From the NCBI RefSeq assembly GCF_002860205.1, contig NZ_PGVB01000061.1, forward strand, positions 1-41,710: a DNA stretch of 41,710 nt, written 5' to 3'. Origin of the DNA: Bacillus sp. T33-2. Its GTDB lineage: Bacteria > Bacillota > Bacilli > Bacillales > Cytobacillaceae. A model generated the notes under the pieces. The model had not been told where the DNA came from. It saw only the letters and a list, made by a program, of their open reading frames with translations, and ran no database searches. Positions within the stretch are counted from its first letter, which is position 1, and every line of letters starts with the position of its first letter. The position numbers and the translations under genes were made by a program. This document shows, piece by piece, positions 34,580 to 41,710 of this stretch.

Positions 34580-35518
34580 ATGAAGATTATTGATACTCAC
34601 TGTGATGTATTGCTTAAGCTTTGGGAGTCCAAAGGGGAAATGAGGTTTGCCGACGCGCCTAAGCTTGATGCGAACAAAATGCGGCTGGAACAAGGAGAAG
34701 TAGCGGCACAATTGTTTGCGATCTGGGTTGATCCAGCCATCAAGCAGGAGCACAAGTTTGATACGGCACTCGGCCAAATCGATTTATTTTACAGGGAAGT
34801 GCTGGACAAGAATCCGCAAATGAAGCAGTTAAGGAACTGGGACGACTTTGACAAGCTCGGCGACGGCGAAATAGGGGCGATGCTCACCCTTGAGGGAGTG
34901 GATGCAATCGGAAACGACCTGACAAAGCTGAAAATTCTTTATGAGCTGGGCGTCAGGTCTGTCGGGCTGACGTGGAACAATGCCAATTTGGCAGCAGACG
35001 GAGCTGGTGAACCGCGGGGCGCCGGCCTCTCGTTATTCGGAAAGGATATCGTCCGGTTTAACAATGAGCACCGGATCCTCACTGATGTTTCGCATTTGAG
35101 CGAAAAAGCTTTCTGGGACGTGATGGAGATTGCTGATTACCCGTTTGCCAGCCATTCAAATTCCAGGACGCTGTGTGACCATCCTCGCAATTTATATGAC
35201 GACCAAGCGAGGGCAATGTTTGAAAAGGGCGGCCTCATCCACGTCGTTTATTGCCCGCCATTTGTAACCGAAGACGGGAACGCCGGGATTGCCGATGTCA
35301 TCCGGCATATCGACCATTTTTGTTCACTTGGAGGCTTAAAGCAGGTTGGGCTTGGGTCAGACTTTGACGGTATCTCTACATATGTTAAAGGGCTTGAAAA
35401 CGCAGCAAAGTACCAGAACCTGATCAATGAGTTGTTAAAGCATTTTACAGAGGATGATGTAAAAGGTTTTGCCTATCAAAACTTCCTAGACCATAGGCCG
35501 GCGGGAGGCAGGAGATGA
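34580..35518 (+). CDS. Membrane-dipeptidase-family (M19, renal dipeptidase type) enzyme
   Basis: A 312-residue zinc hydrolase of dipeptides, probably cytoplasmic because no signal peptide is present. Metal-site residues are visible: DTHCDVLL (His-x-Asp near residue 6), LTLEGVDAIG (Glu near 111), FASHSNSRTLCDHPRN (His near 191) and GLGSDFDGI (Asp near 258). GGAGAGG precedes the ATG. The C-terminus, YQNFLDHRPAGGRR, replaces the usual GGNFLRV-type end, the last residues overlapping the next gene's ribosome binding site. ATGA overlap with the P1 peptidase gene shows a two-gene unit. Confidence 0.9.
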   Translation: MKIIDTHCDVLLKLWESKGEMRFADAPKLDANKMRLEQGEVAAQLFAIWVDPAIKQEHKFDTALGQIDLFYREVLDKNPQMKQLRNWDDFDKLGDGEIGAMLTLEGVDAIGNDLTKLKILYELGVRSVGLTWNNANLAADGAGEPRGAGLSLFGKDIVRFNNEHRILTDVSHLSEKAFWDVMEIADYPFASHSNSRTLCDHPRNLYDDQARAMFEKGGLIHVVYCPPFVTEDGNAGIADVIRHIDHFCSLGGLKQVGLGSDFDGISTYVKGLENAAKYQNLINELLKHFTEDDVKGFAYQNFLDHRPAGGRR

Positions 35519-36558
35519 AACTAAGAGACAGGGGAGTGGCGATTGGACGCATGGCCACAGGCAAAAAGAACTGCATCACTGATGTGGCTGGTGTAAAAGT
35601 AGGCCACGTTACACTTGATTATCCTTTGGACGACGGAGGGAGGGAATATGCGTGCACCGGAGTGACAGCCATCCTGCCGCACGGGGGGAATATTTTTAAA
35701 GAAAAAGTTGCAGCCGCAAGCTACGTAATCAATGGTTTTGGGAAAACGACCGGTCTCGTGCAGCTGAATGAATTGGGCGTGCTCGAATCTCCGATCATGT
35801 TGACCAATACCTTCGGGGTCCCAGCAGTAACGGAAGGAACGCTCGAATATTTACTGAACAAAAACCCGGAAATTGGAGAGACGACCGGGACGGTAAATAT
35901 TGTTGTCGGCGAGTGCAACGACAGCTATTTGAATTCCATCCGTCTAAGACAGGTAAACCTTGAACATGCCATCGAAGCGATTGACAAAGCCTCTAACGAC
36001 ATGGCAGACGAAGGGGCGGTCGGGGCCGGCAAAGGGATGGTCTGCTTCGGTCATAAGGGTGGAATCGGCACGTCCTCACGAATGATACCAATGGAGGACA
36101 AGCAATATACCATCGGCTGCCTTGTCCTCAGCAACTTTGGCAGCAAGGAAGAATTCCAATGGGAACGCTACACGAAAAAAGGCGGCAATGAAGACGGCTT
36201 AGGTGATGCTCCAGATGGCTCCATCATCATCGTGCTGGCAACAGACGCCCCTTTGAGTGACCGGCACCTCTTAAGGACAGCCAAACGATGCGGCATTGGA
36301 CTTGCCCGTACAGGCAGCCATTTCAGCAATGGCAGCGGGGACATCGTCATTGCCTTTTCTACTGCTGAGAAAATTCCCCATGAGGCGGTCACCAGCTTTG
36401 AAACCCGTACTCATCTTAGGGAGGACCATCCCGTCATGAATATGATTTTTACCGCAGCAGCAGAGTCTGTAGAAGAAGCAATCATTAACTCCCTGTCACA
36501 GGCGGAAACAACTAAGGGCCGGCAGGGAAGGGTTATCCACAACTACATATTTGATTGA
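35515..36558 (+). CDS. P1-family peptidase (DmpA/L-aminopeptidase type)
   Basis: A 347-residue Ntn-type hydrolase that by family removes N-terminal residues from short peptides, sometimes D-amino acids or beta-peptides. ITDVAGVKVGHVTL (about residues 19-32), GFGKTTGLVQLNELG (about 73-87) and GAVGAGKGMVCFGHKGGIGT followed by SSR (about 170-193) match DmpA; self-cleavage next to the GTSSR Ser would give the active enzyme. RRLLRTAKRCGIGLARTGSH-type tail segment (HLLRTAKRCGIGLARTGSH) also fits. It overlaps the dipeptidase gene by four bases, and together they would break down an unusual peptide (inference). Confidence 0.88.
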   Translation: MKLRDRGVAIGRMATGKKNCITDVAGVKVGHVTLDYPLDDGGREYACTGVTAILPHGGNIFKEKVAAASYVINGFGKTTGLVQLNELGVLESPIMLTNTFGVPAVTEGTLEYLLNKNPEIGETTGTVNIVVGECNDSYLNSIRLRQVNLEHAIEAIDKASNDMADEGAVGAGKGMVCFGHKGGIGTSSRMIPMEDKQYTIGCLVLSNFGSKEEFQWERYTKKGGNEDGLGDAPDGSIIIVLATDAPLSDRHLLRTAKRCGIGLARTGSHFSNGSGDIVIAFSTAEKIPHEAVTSFETRTHLREDHPVMNMIFTAAAESVEEAIINSLSQAETTKGRQGRVIHNYIFD

Positions 36559-36584
36559 CGATTTTGGCATGGTTACCCAACGCG

Positions 36585-36762
36585 CACTAAAAATTCTAAG
36601 AAAAAAGCAGTTGTATTACCTGGTTAGTGCCCATTCACATATTTACCACACATGAGGCGGCAGCTATTATGAAAGCACCCGGGACAATATAGTCTGGTTC
36701 TGTTCGGATGCCGACGCACAGTCAGCAGGGTATAGAGCTTCAAAAAGATCAGCAGCCATTAA
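36585..36762 (+). pseudogene. Remnant of a sunset/Ada-like metal-binding domain gene
   Basis: A frame at about 36625-36750 reads AHSHIYHT, TGA, then GGSYYESTRDNIVWFCSDAD and AQSAGYRASKRSA. The pattern His-x-x-GGxYY...WFC...A..AGYR.SKR is that of the small C-terminal module found on some secreted nucleases and surface proteins of bacilli. There is no start codon with a ribosome binding site, and the TGA interrupts it. The remaining gene is missing, so this is a fragment left by deletion. Confidence 0.6.
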
Positions 36763-36797
36763 AAATGAACGGGCATTTGATGCCCGTTCATTTATTG
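36763..36797 (-). terminator. Bidirectional terminator
   Basis: AAATGAACGGGCAT (36763-36776) and ATGCCCGTTCATTT (36780-36793) form a perfect 14-bp stem with a three-base loop and T tracts on both sides. It ends the minus-strand MerR-type gene and any plus-strand read-through. Confidence 0.85.
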
Positions 36798-36846
36798 TAG
36801 TTGTGAGATATTTTGCAGGTTCGTCCATCATTAGTTGTAATCCAGG

Positions 36847-37767
36847 TTATCGCTTATTCCAAAACTTCCACCATGTCTTCTTTGCCGCAGCTGTTTCGCG
36901 GAAACTGACGACCATGTCGCGGAAAATATCTTCTCTTTGCTTGATTTGATGCTGGAATTCCTCGCGTTCCATATTAAGGGTTTCGATGAAATATTCTCTG
37001 TCTTTGGCAGCCATTTCGTTCAGGCTGTTCAATTTGTAATTGCTGCTCGTAAGGTGGTCAGCCAGAATTTTATATTCCTCTGATGCATTTTCAGTTGACT
37101 CGGATATTTCATTTAATAATGAAACTATTTCTTCGGAAGCACCTTTCGAAGCATTCACAACCTTGCTGGAAAGGGCTTCGAATGATTCGGAATGCTGTTT
37201 TGAAACTGTTTTTACAAGGTCTTTTATTTCTGTTTTTGTTTTTTCATTATTTTTCTTAAAAGAATCAGATAAATATTTTACTGTATTCATGGAGCCTTTT
37301 GAAATCTCTTTTTTTACTTCATCAATGACTTCATTCCGGATGCCGTTGCGAATTTCTTGCTTAATGTCATTAAGCAATTCGAGCTTGTATGACTCCATGG
37401 CGTCTAAAAAGTTTCCGAGCCCCGCAGCTTCCACGACAGCCGTTTCCTGCTCTCGATCAGCAGAAGCGGCTGGGACAGTAAGAGAGGTTTCGAAATAATT
37501 GGAACCAGCCTCTGAACCCTCTGCTAAATGTCTCTTGATAAGTTCCTGGATCATATCTTTCCCCAGGTTTTTGTCACGCATTTCTTTTACTTTAACAAGC
37601 ATTCCAATCTCATAGTCTGTAAAAAATCTTGCCCCCTGTTTCGTTCGGGGAATGATAAGAAGCCCATTCAAATCTTTTTCCCACTGTCTGATTGTGCCGG
37701 AAGGAACATTGATTTTCTTAGAAACTTCCTTAATGGAATATGCTTTTGTAAATTGGTTGTCCATCAT
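36847..37767 (-). CDS. MerR-type DNA-binding protein with long coiled coil (DUF3967-like)
   Basis: Residues 1-75 (from ATG 37767) form a MerR-like winged helix: YSIKEVSKKINVPSGTIRQW then FFTDYEIGMLVKVKEMRDKN. Residues 110-290 are predicted coiled coil, rich in Lys, Glu, Ser and Asn, ending in KKTWWKFWNKR, an aromatic-basic tail seen in Bacillus DUF3967 proteins and reminiscent of a membrane-touching amphipathic end. A RacA-like role in bringing DNA to a surface is possible; a transcription factor role equally so. AAAGGAATGGCGAA precedes this ATG; the open frame extends 13 codons more. Length 306 residues. Confidence 0.75.
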   Translation of the reverse strand: MMDNQFTKAYSIKEVSKKINVPSGTIRQWEKDLNGLLIIPRTKQGARFFTDYEIGMLVKVKEMRDKNLGKDMIQELIKRHLAEGSEAGSNYFETSLTVPAASADREQETAVVEAAGLGNFLDAMESYKLELLNDIKQEIRNGIRNEVIDEVKKEISKGSMNTVKYLSDSFKKNNEKTKTEIKDLVKTVSKQHSESFEALSSKVVNASKGASEEIVSLLNEISESTENASEEYKILADHLTSSNYKLNSLNEMAAKDREYFIETLNMEREEFQHQIKQREDIFRDMVVSFRETAAAKKTWWKFWNKR

Positions 37768-38098
37768 TTCGCCATTCCTTTCGTAATATGATTCTGTTGC
37801 ATTCATAAATAGGGTTCCGAAAGACGACTATTGACCTTTGAGTATTATAATTCAGCATCGGTTTAGTAGTTTTCCTGCTGGATGACAAAAGCTATCAAAA
37901 CAAGACCGGTTTCATCAGAAAAGTTTAAATTGATGCAGGGGATCAGTTGCCACTGATTATTTTGCAGATTGGTGTCATGTAGATAACAGATGTTAATCAA
38001 GACTAAAGTTGTAGATTTTTTCAAGCTATCCGACGAGGAAAATAGTTTGCAGCCATTCTAAGATGGAAGTATAGCTATCGAATCGAGGGGGAATGGAA
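37768..38098. other. Divergent intergenic region
   Basis: No gene seen. ATTATA at 37845-37850 would be a minus-strand -10 (TATAAT) for the MerR-type gene, but no -35 fits it. No plus-strand promoter for the SDR operon could be placed with confidence. Confidence 0.35.
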
Positions 38099-38830
38099 AT
38101 GGAACAAAACAATCGTAAAGTTGTGATGATCACAGGTGCTTCGAAAGGGCTTGGCAAGGCTCTGGCACTAGCGTTTGCAAAGGAAGGAGCAAGACTTGCC
38201 ATCTGTGCAAGAGGGGTTGAGGACCTGGAAAAAGTGAAGGCTGACGCAGAGGCGCTTGGTTCCGAAGTATTGGCGGTCACTGCCAATGTTGCTGTCCCGC
38301 GGGATGTGGAAAGATTTGTCGCTTTGGCTGAGGAGGCATATGGGAAAATTGATGTATTGGTCAATAATGCTTCAATGCTGGGTCCGAGCCCAATGCCGAT
38401 GCTGCTGGACTATCCTGAAGAAGATTTTGCCGAAGTCATCCGTGTGAATGCAGTCAGCCCGTTTATAGTGACTAGGCGAGTACTCCCCGGAATGCTGCAG
38501 CGTAATGAAGGTTCCGTCATCAATGTCACCTCGGAGGCAGGCCATGTCGGGTATGCAGGATGGGGAGCATACGGAATATCGAAATTTGCCGTTGAAGGGC
38601 TTACGGAAACATGGGCAGATGAGCTCAGTGACACGAATATCAGAGTGAATATGGTTGACCCCGGTGAAATGGATACCGGAATGCACGCACTTGCTGTGCC
38701 TGATTGTGATTACGAACTTGCTGACCCGAATGACGTGGTAGACGTGTTCTTATATCTGGCTTCAGAACGATCCAAGGGCGTGAATGGCCAGCGTTTTGAA
38801 GCACAAAAATTTCCAAGGGTGGATAGATGA
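38099..38830 (+). CDS. SDR-family oxidoreductase
   Basis: A 243-residue classical short-chain dehydrogenase: cofactor loop ITGASKGLG (about residues 11-19), NNAS at about 88, catalytic Ser in VINVTSEAGHVG, and YGISK with Tyr and Lys near 158-162. RICARG at the end of strand 2 (AICARGVEDL) suggests NADP preference (weak). The ATG at 38099 is eight bases after AGGGGG; the ATG at 38093 is too close. ATGA overlap with the QueA-like gene suggests the two act together. Confidence 0.87.
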   Translation: MEQNNRKVVMITGASKGLGKALALAFAKEGARLAICARGVEDLEKVKADAEALGSEVLAVTANVAVPRDVERFVALAEEAYGKIDVLVNNASMLGPSPMPMLLDYPEEDFAEVIRVNAVSPFIVTRRVLPGMLQRNEGSVINVTSEAGHVGYAGWGAYGISKFAVEGLTETWADELSDTNIRVNMVDPGEMDTGMHALAVPDCDYELADPNDVVDVFLYLASERSKGVNGQRFEAQKFPRVDR

Positions 38831-39858
38831 TGGCTAAAACAGCTTTTGAATTTTATTTGCCACCTGAATTAAATGCATCCCACCCCCCTGAAAGAAGGGG
38901 GATCCGCAGGGACCATGTAAGGATGATGGTGATGGACCGCAAAACCGGGGCAGTCAGCCATGATCGATTCTTCCATCTCGTCAATTATATACAGGCAGGG
39001 GATATAATTGTACTGAATAATAGCAGGACAGTACCGGCCATTCTGAAGGCAATATCGAGAAAGGTGAACAGTCACCAGGGTGAACCAGTTGAGGTAAGGC
39101 TTGCGAAACGTAAAAGTGAAGATACATGGGAAGTCTTGATTGTAGCTGAGGACATTATTCCAGGAGACACTCTTGAGTTTTCGCCCCTGCTATCGGCTAT
39201 AGTGATTCGTGAATCAAACACATCTCCCCTTATGGAGATTCGGTTCTCTTTGAAAGGGACAAAGCTGTTAAACGCGATTTATTCACTAGGGGAGCCGGTT
39301 CGTTATGAATATATCAATTATGCATGGGACTTGGATTATTATCAGACCGTTTTTGCAAGCCAGCCTGGTTCTGTCGAAATGCCGTCAGCGGGAAGGGCTT
39401 TCAGCTGGGAGCTTCTGTTTAAGCTGCAGCGCAAAGGTGTTAAACTGGGTTTCATTCAACTTCATACCGGCTTGAGTTATTTGCTTGATGACAAGTGGGA
39501 GCAGTCACCTACAGAAAATTACGAGGAGTACCACATCGAGCCAGCCACAATGGATCTGATCCTTAAGACCAAGGCTGCCGGCGGCAGGGTTATCGCAGTC
39601 GGCACCACAGCGGTCCGTGCACTCGAAGCAGCAGTTGTTAACGTTTCATTATCGGGATGGACTAATCTGTATATCAATTCAGATTACTCGTTAAAAATTG
39701 CTGATGGTATCATCACTGGCTTTCATGAGCCTAAAGCAAGCCATTTGGATATGCTGTCAGCCTTTGTTTCTCCGCATCATTTATTTGCTGCTTACGAACA
39801 GGCGATTCAAAACCGTTATTTATGGCACGAGTTTGGCGATATTAATATGATCCTATAG
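38827..39858 (+). CDS. QueA-like protein (SAM:tRNA ribosyltransferase-isomerase family paralogue)
   Basis: A 343-residue QueA-family protein. Canonical QueA transfers the ribosyl part of S-adenosylmethionine to 7-aminomethyl-7-deazaguanine in tRNA. Family blocks are present but changed: NNSRTVPAIL (about residues 66-75) for NDTRVIPARL, GEPVRYEYI, SAGRAFSWELL, HTGLSYLL for the usual HVGxGTFxPV, VGTTAVRALEA (about 259-269), and ITGFHEPKASHLDMLSAFVS for the usual NFHLPKSTLLMLVSAF. These substitutions, plus an SDR and VOC context without queC/D/E/F or tgt nearby, suggest a different substrate (inference). ATG 38827 or 38830 may be used; AAGGGTGG lies upstream. Confidence 0.8.
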   Translation: MMAKTAFEFYLPPELNASHPPERRGIRRDHVRMMVMDRKTGAVSHDRFFHLVNYIQAGDIIVLNNSRTVPAILKAISRKVNSHQGEPVEVRLAKRKSEDTWEVLIVAEDIIPGDTLEFSPLLSAIVIRESNTSPLMEIRFSLKGTKLLNAIYSLGEPVRYEYINYAWDLDYYQTVFASQPGSVEMPSAGRAFSWELLFKLQRKGVKLGFIQLHTGLSYLLDDKWEQSPTENYEEYHIEPATMDLILKTKAAGGRVIAVGTTAVRALEAAVVNVSLSGWTNLYINSDYSLKIADGIITGFHEPKASHLDMLSAFVSPHHLFAAYEQAIQNRYLWHEFGDINMIL

Positions 39859-39871
39859 GAAGGGATATGAA

Positions 39872-40225
39872 ATGAGGATACATCATTTTGCGCTTGAAGC
39901 CTGTGATATGGAACGGACAAAATCATTTTATGAGCGTGTATTGGGTTTCACCGAAGAATGCAGACTGCGCTATTTAGGGAGCGAATTGATTTTTCTTACA
40001 CTAAACGGCATTCGGCTGGAATTGCTGCCTCAAACAGAAGAAAAGAAGAACACAACAGGCAGCCACCTTTGCTTTGAAGTGGACGATCTACAGGAGATCA
40101 TTACTCGCATGGCAGCTAATCATATTGTTATTTGTGAAGGCCCGCTCACCCTTGAGAATGGCTGGAAGACCGTATTTTATGAAGGGCCCGAAAATGAAAT
40201 AATTGAGTTTATGCAACCGCAATAG
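39872..40225 (+). CDS. VOC-family (glyoxalase/bleomycin resistance-like) protein
   Basis: A 117-residue vicinal-oxygen-chelate protein with two beta-alpha-beta-beta-beta modules. Likely metal ligands: His5 in IHHFALE, His near 70 in SHLCFEVDD, and Glu near 112 in NEIIEFMQP. It starts 13 bases after the QueA-like gene with AGGAAGGG upstream and is probably the third gene of the operon. Reaction unknown; lactoylglutathione lyase activity is only one possibility. Confidence 0.82.
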   Translation: MRIHHFALEACDMERTKSFYERVLGFTEECRLRYLGSELIFLTLNGIRLELLPQTEEKKNTTGSHLCFEVDDLQEIITRMAANHIVICEGPLTLENGWKTVFYEGPENEIIEFMQPQ

Positions 40226-40354
40226 CAAGAAAAAAGGTTGCTTGGCCGACACCTGGTCAAATAGGATACTTTTGTTCTTGGGGCGCTTTTTTCCCGTACA
40301 GGTCGGGTCTACCGTAGGGCAGTGTAGCACATTGCAAAGCATAGCCACTTAGTT

Positions 40355-40384
40355 GGGATATCCGGTCAGGATATCTCTTTTTTT
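40355..40384 (+). terminator. Terminator before the EamA gene
   Basis: GGGATATCC (40355-40363) pairs with GGATATCTC (40369-40377) with one wobble, followed by a run of T. It closes the SDR-QueA-like-VOC operon about 130 bases after its last stop. Confidence 0.7.
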
Positions 40385-40520
40385 GGATCCAACCGATAAA
40401 ACTATTGTTATTAAATTCGAAAAAACAGATATATTCAGATCAAAAACAGCCACACTTAGTAAAATTTTGCTATTATAGTGATTATCAAAAAATCCTGGGG
40501 GAAGAAAGAAGTGGTCAGAG

Positions 40521-41456
40521 ATGAGATACATAGAAAAAAATCGAACAGCATATTTCCTGCTGATCTTAGCCAATATGGTCTGGGGAGGCAATTTTGTCCT
40601 CGGCCGTGTGGGTGCCGAATTCTTTCCACCGATCACCTTTTCGCTTTTTAGATGGACGGTTGCTTTTTTACTTTTAACCCCTTTTATGTTCAGGCCATTT
40701 CTTTATGACTTTAAGGTACTGTGGAGCCATAAATGGATAGTCCTTCTATTAAGTGTGACTGGGATTGCCGGATATAACACGATTATTTATTTTTCATTGC
40801 ATTACACAACGTCGATCAATGCTTCGATTGTGAATTCCACCACCCCATTGTTTATTGCTGTCTTGTCATTTCTTATGTTAAAAGAACGTTTATCATTCGT
40901 ACAGGTGACAGGAATTGCCTTATCCGTAATCGGCATTGTATTTATTTTGTCCAAAGGATCAATGACCACATTAGCTTCGTTTTCATTTAATACTGGGGAT
41001 TTGTTTGTCCTGGTTGCTGTCATCTTCTGGAGCATTTATTCAATTATCACGAAAAAATATTCTACAATTTTGCCGCCATTTACCACACTTTACACCACAT
41101 CCTTTATTGGTGTAATCATCCTGTTCCCGTTAAGTCTTTTAGAAATCAGGCAGCCTGGCGTGTCGGTCATATTTAATCCCGCGAGCTTTTTAATTTTGGG
41201 ATATGTAGGCTTATTTGCCTCCATTGTGGCTTTTCTATCCTGGAATACAGGTATGGCTAAAATTGGTGCGGCTAAGTCAGGTATCTTTATTAATTTACTT
41301 CCGGTTTTTGCGGCACTTTTTGCCACAGTTTTCACAAAAGAAACTCTCATGTGGTACCAAATAACCGGGGGATTCATCGTCATTTCTGGAGTGATCCTTT
41401 CCTCAAAAAAATCACGTACAGCCAATAAGGGAACTAAAAGTAAGGCAAGTGCTTGA
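40521..41456 (+). CDS. EamA-family (DMT) transporter
   Basis: A 311-residue membrane protein with ten helices in two EamA repeats: FLLILANMVWGGNFVLGRVG opens repeat 1 (residues 12-31) and NTGDLFVLVAVIFWSIYSII opens repeat 2 (about 157-176); ALSVIGIVFIL and GGFIVISGVIL are the end helices of each. This superfamily exports metabolites such as amino acids or purines; the substrate is unknown. The ribosome binding site is weak (AGAG close to the ATG; GGGGGAAG is 20 bases upstream). The stop TGA 41454-41456 is immediately followed by array C. Confidence 0.87.
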   Translation: MRYIEKNRTAYFLLILANMVWGGNFVLGRVGAEFFPPITFSLFRWTVAFLLLTPFMFRPFLYDFKVLWSHKWIVLLLSVTGIAGYNTIIYFSLHYTTSINASIVNSTTPLFIAVLSFLMLKERLSFVQVTGIALSVIGIVFILSKGSMTTLASFSFNTGDLFVLVAVIFWSIYSIITKKYSTILPPFTTLYTTSFIGVIILFPLSLLEIRQPGVSVIFNPASFLILGYVGLFASIVAFLSWNTGMAKIGAAKSGIFINLLPVFAALFATVFTKETLMWYQITGGFIVISGVILSSKKSRTANKGTKSKASA

Positions 41457-41710
41457 TCGACTTTAGGCATACTCAACTCCTGGAAAAGGTCGAATAGAAA
41501 AGTTCTAATCGACTTTAGGCATACTCAATTCCTTAAAATGGTCGTATAGAAAGGTTCTAATCCACTTTAGGCATACTCAATTCCTTAAAATGGTCGTATA
41601 GAAAGGTTCTAATCGACTTTAGGCATACTGAACTCCTTGAAAAGGTTGAATAGAAAAGTTCTAATCAACTTTAGGCATACTCAACTCCTGGAAAAGGTCG
41701 AATAGAAAAG
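41457..41710 (+). repeat. Array C: at least five tandem 52-bp palindromic repeats
   Basis: Units begin TCGACTTTAGGCATACTC at 41457, 41509, 41561, 41613 and 41665, exactly 52 bases apart; the last is cut by the window edge. The core GTCGAATAGAA-AAG-TTCTAATCGAC is a 10-of-11 inverted repeat, matching array B at ATAGAA...TTCTAATCGAC and the following TTTA. One unit has GTTGA...TCAAC where others have GTCGA...TCGAC, a compensatory C-G to T-A change (41647 and 41667). The first unit begins directly after the EamA stop codon. Non-coding. Confidence 0.9.

Noticed and set aside
40226-40520. A small gene or riboswitch in the gap before the EamA gene
   Set aside because: No frame with a ribosome binding site and no recognisable conserved RNA core; only a terminator hairpin at 40355-40384 is supported.

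Overview
The window looks like a chromosomal segment of a low-GC, endospore-forming-type Bacillaceae bacterium (Bacillus, Mesobacillus, Cytobacillus or a relative). The reasons are strong AGGAGG-type ribosome binding sites, many intrinsic terminators, and gene sets known from Bacillus: a CYP152 fatty-acid P450, a yclNOPQ-type siderophore importer, an HmoA-type haem monooxygenase, the des-desK-desR membrane-fluidity locus, a DUF2188 gene behind a sigma-B-like promoter, and a short Cys/His-rich protein. No rRNA, tRNA, phage, IS element or CRISPR array was seen.

Layout. 1-4.7 kb: DUF2188 protein, small membrane protein, CypC-like P450, a decayed PAS-STAS (RsbR-like) gene, and a TetR regulator divergent from a DHA2 drug/solute exporter. 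6.3-7.5 kb: a methyltransferase and two small unknown proteins, followed by tandem 52-bp palindromic repeats (array A). 8.0-12.0 kb: a Fur-box-controlled siderophore operon (two permeases, ATPase, lipoprotein) ending in a haem-degrading monooxygenase. 12.2-12.9 kb: three very small polar proteins in tandem. 13.2-16.0 kb: small unknown gene, LysE exporter, frameshifted uracil-DNA glycosylase, and an SRPBCC-ArsR pair with a near-perfect operator. 16.1-19.0 kb: des, desK, desR. 19.06-19.58 kb: array B, about ten 52-bp units. 19.6-23.5 kb: an SDR gene cut by an in-frame TAG, a solitary glgC, a 49-aa protein and an azoreductase.

23.6-33.4 kb holds the most unusual locus: a 35-bp tandem repeat array in the leader, then an uninterrupted same-strand operon of AtuA-family protein, DUF4387 protein, ribokinase-like kinase, two LplB/LplC-type permeases, a lipoprotein, and two ADP-ribosylglycohydrolase-family enzymes, the second a 702-aa version with an extra C-terminal domain. 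I infer import and breakdown of a ribosylated or otherwise glycosylated compound; no regulator or ATPase is encoded with it. 

33.4-41.7 kb: a Cys/His-rich small protein, GNAT acetyltransferase, a dipeptidase-P1 peptidase pair, a gene remnant, a MerR-type coiled-coil protein, an SDR/QueA-like/VOC cluster, an EamA transporter, and array C, at least five 52-bp units that begin directly at the EamA stop codon and run off the window. Arrays A, B and C share the same period and the same palindromic core, and array C shows one compensatory base-pair change, so they are probably one undescribed repeat family. Four genes in the window carry disabling lesions (STAS, UDG, SDR, and the 36.6-kb remnant).
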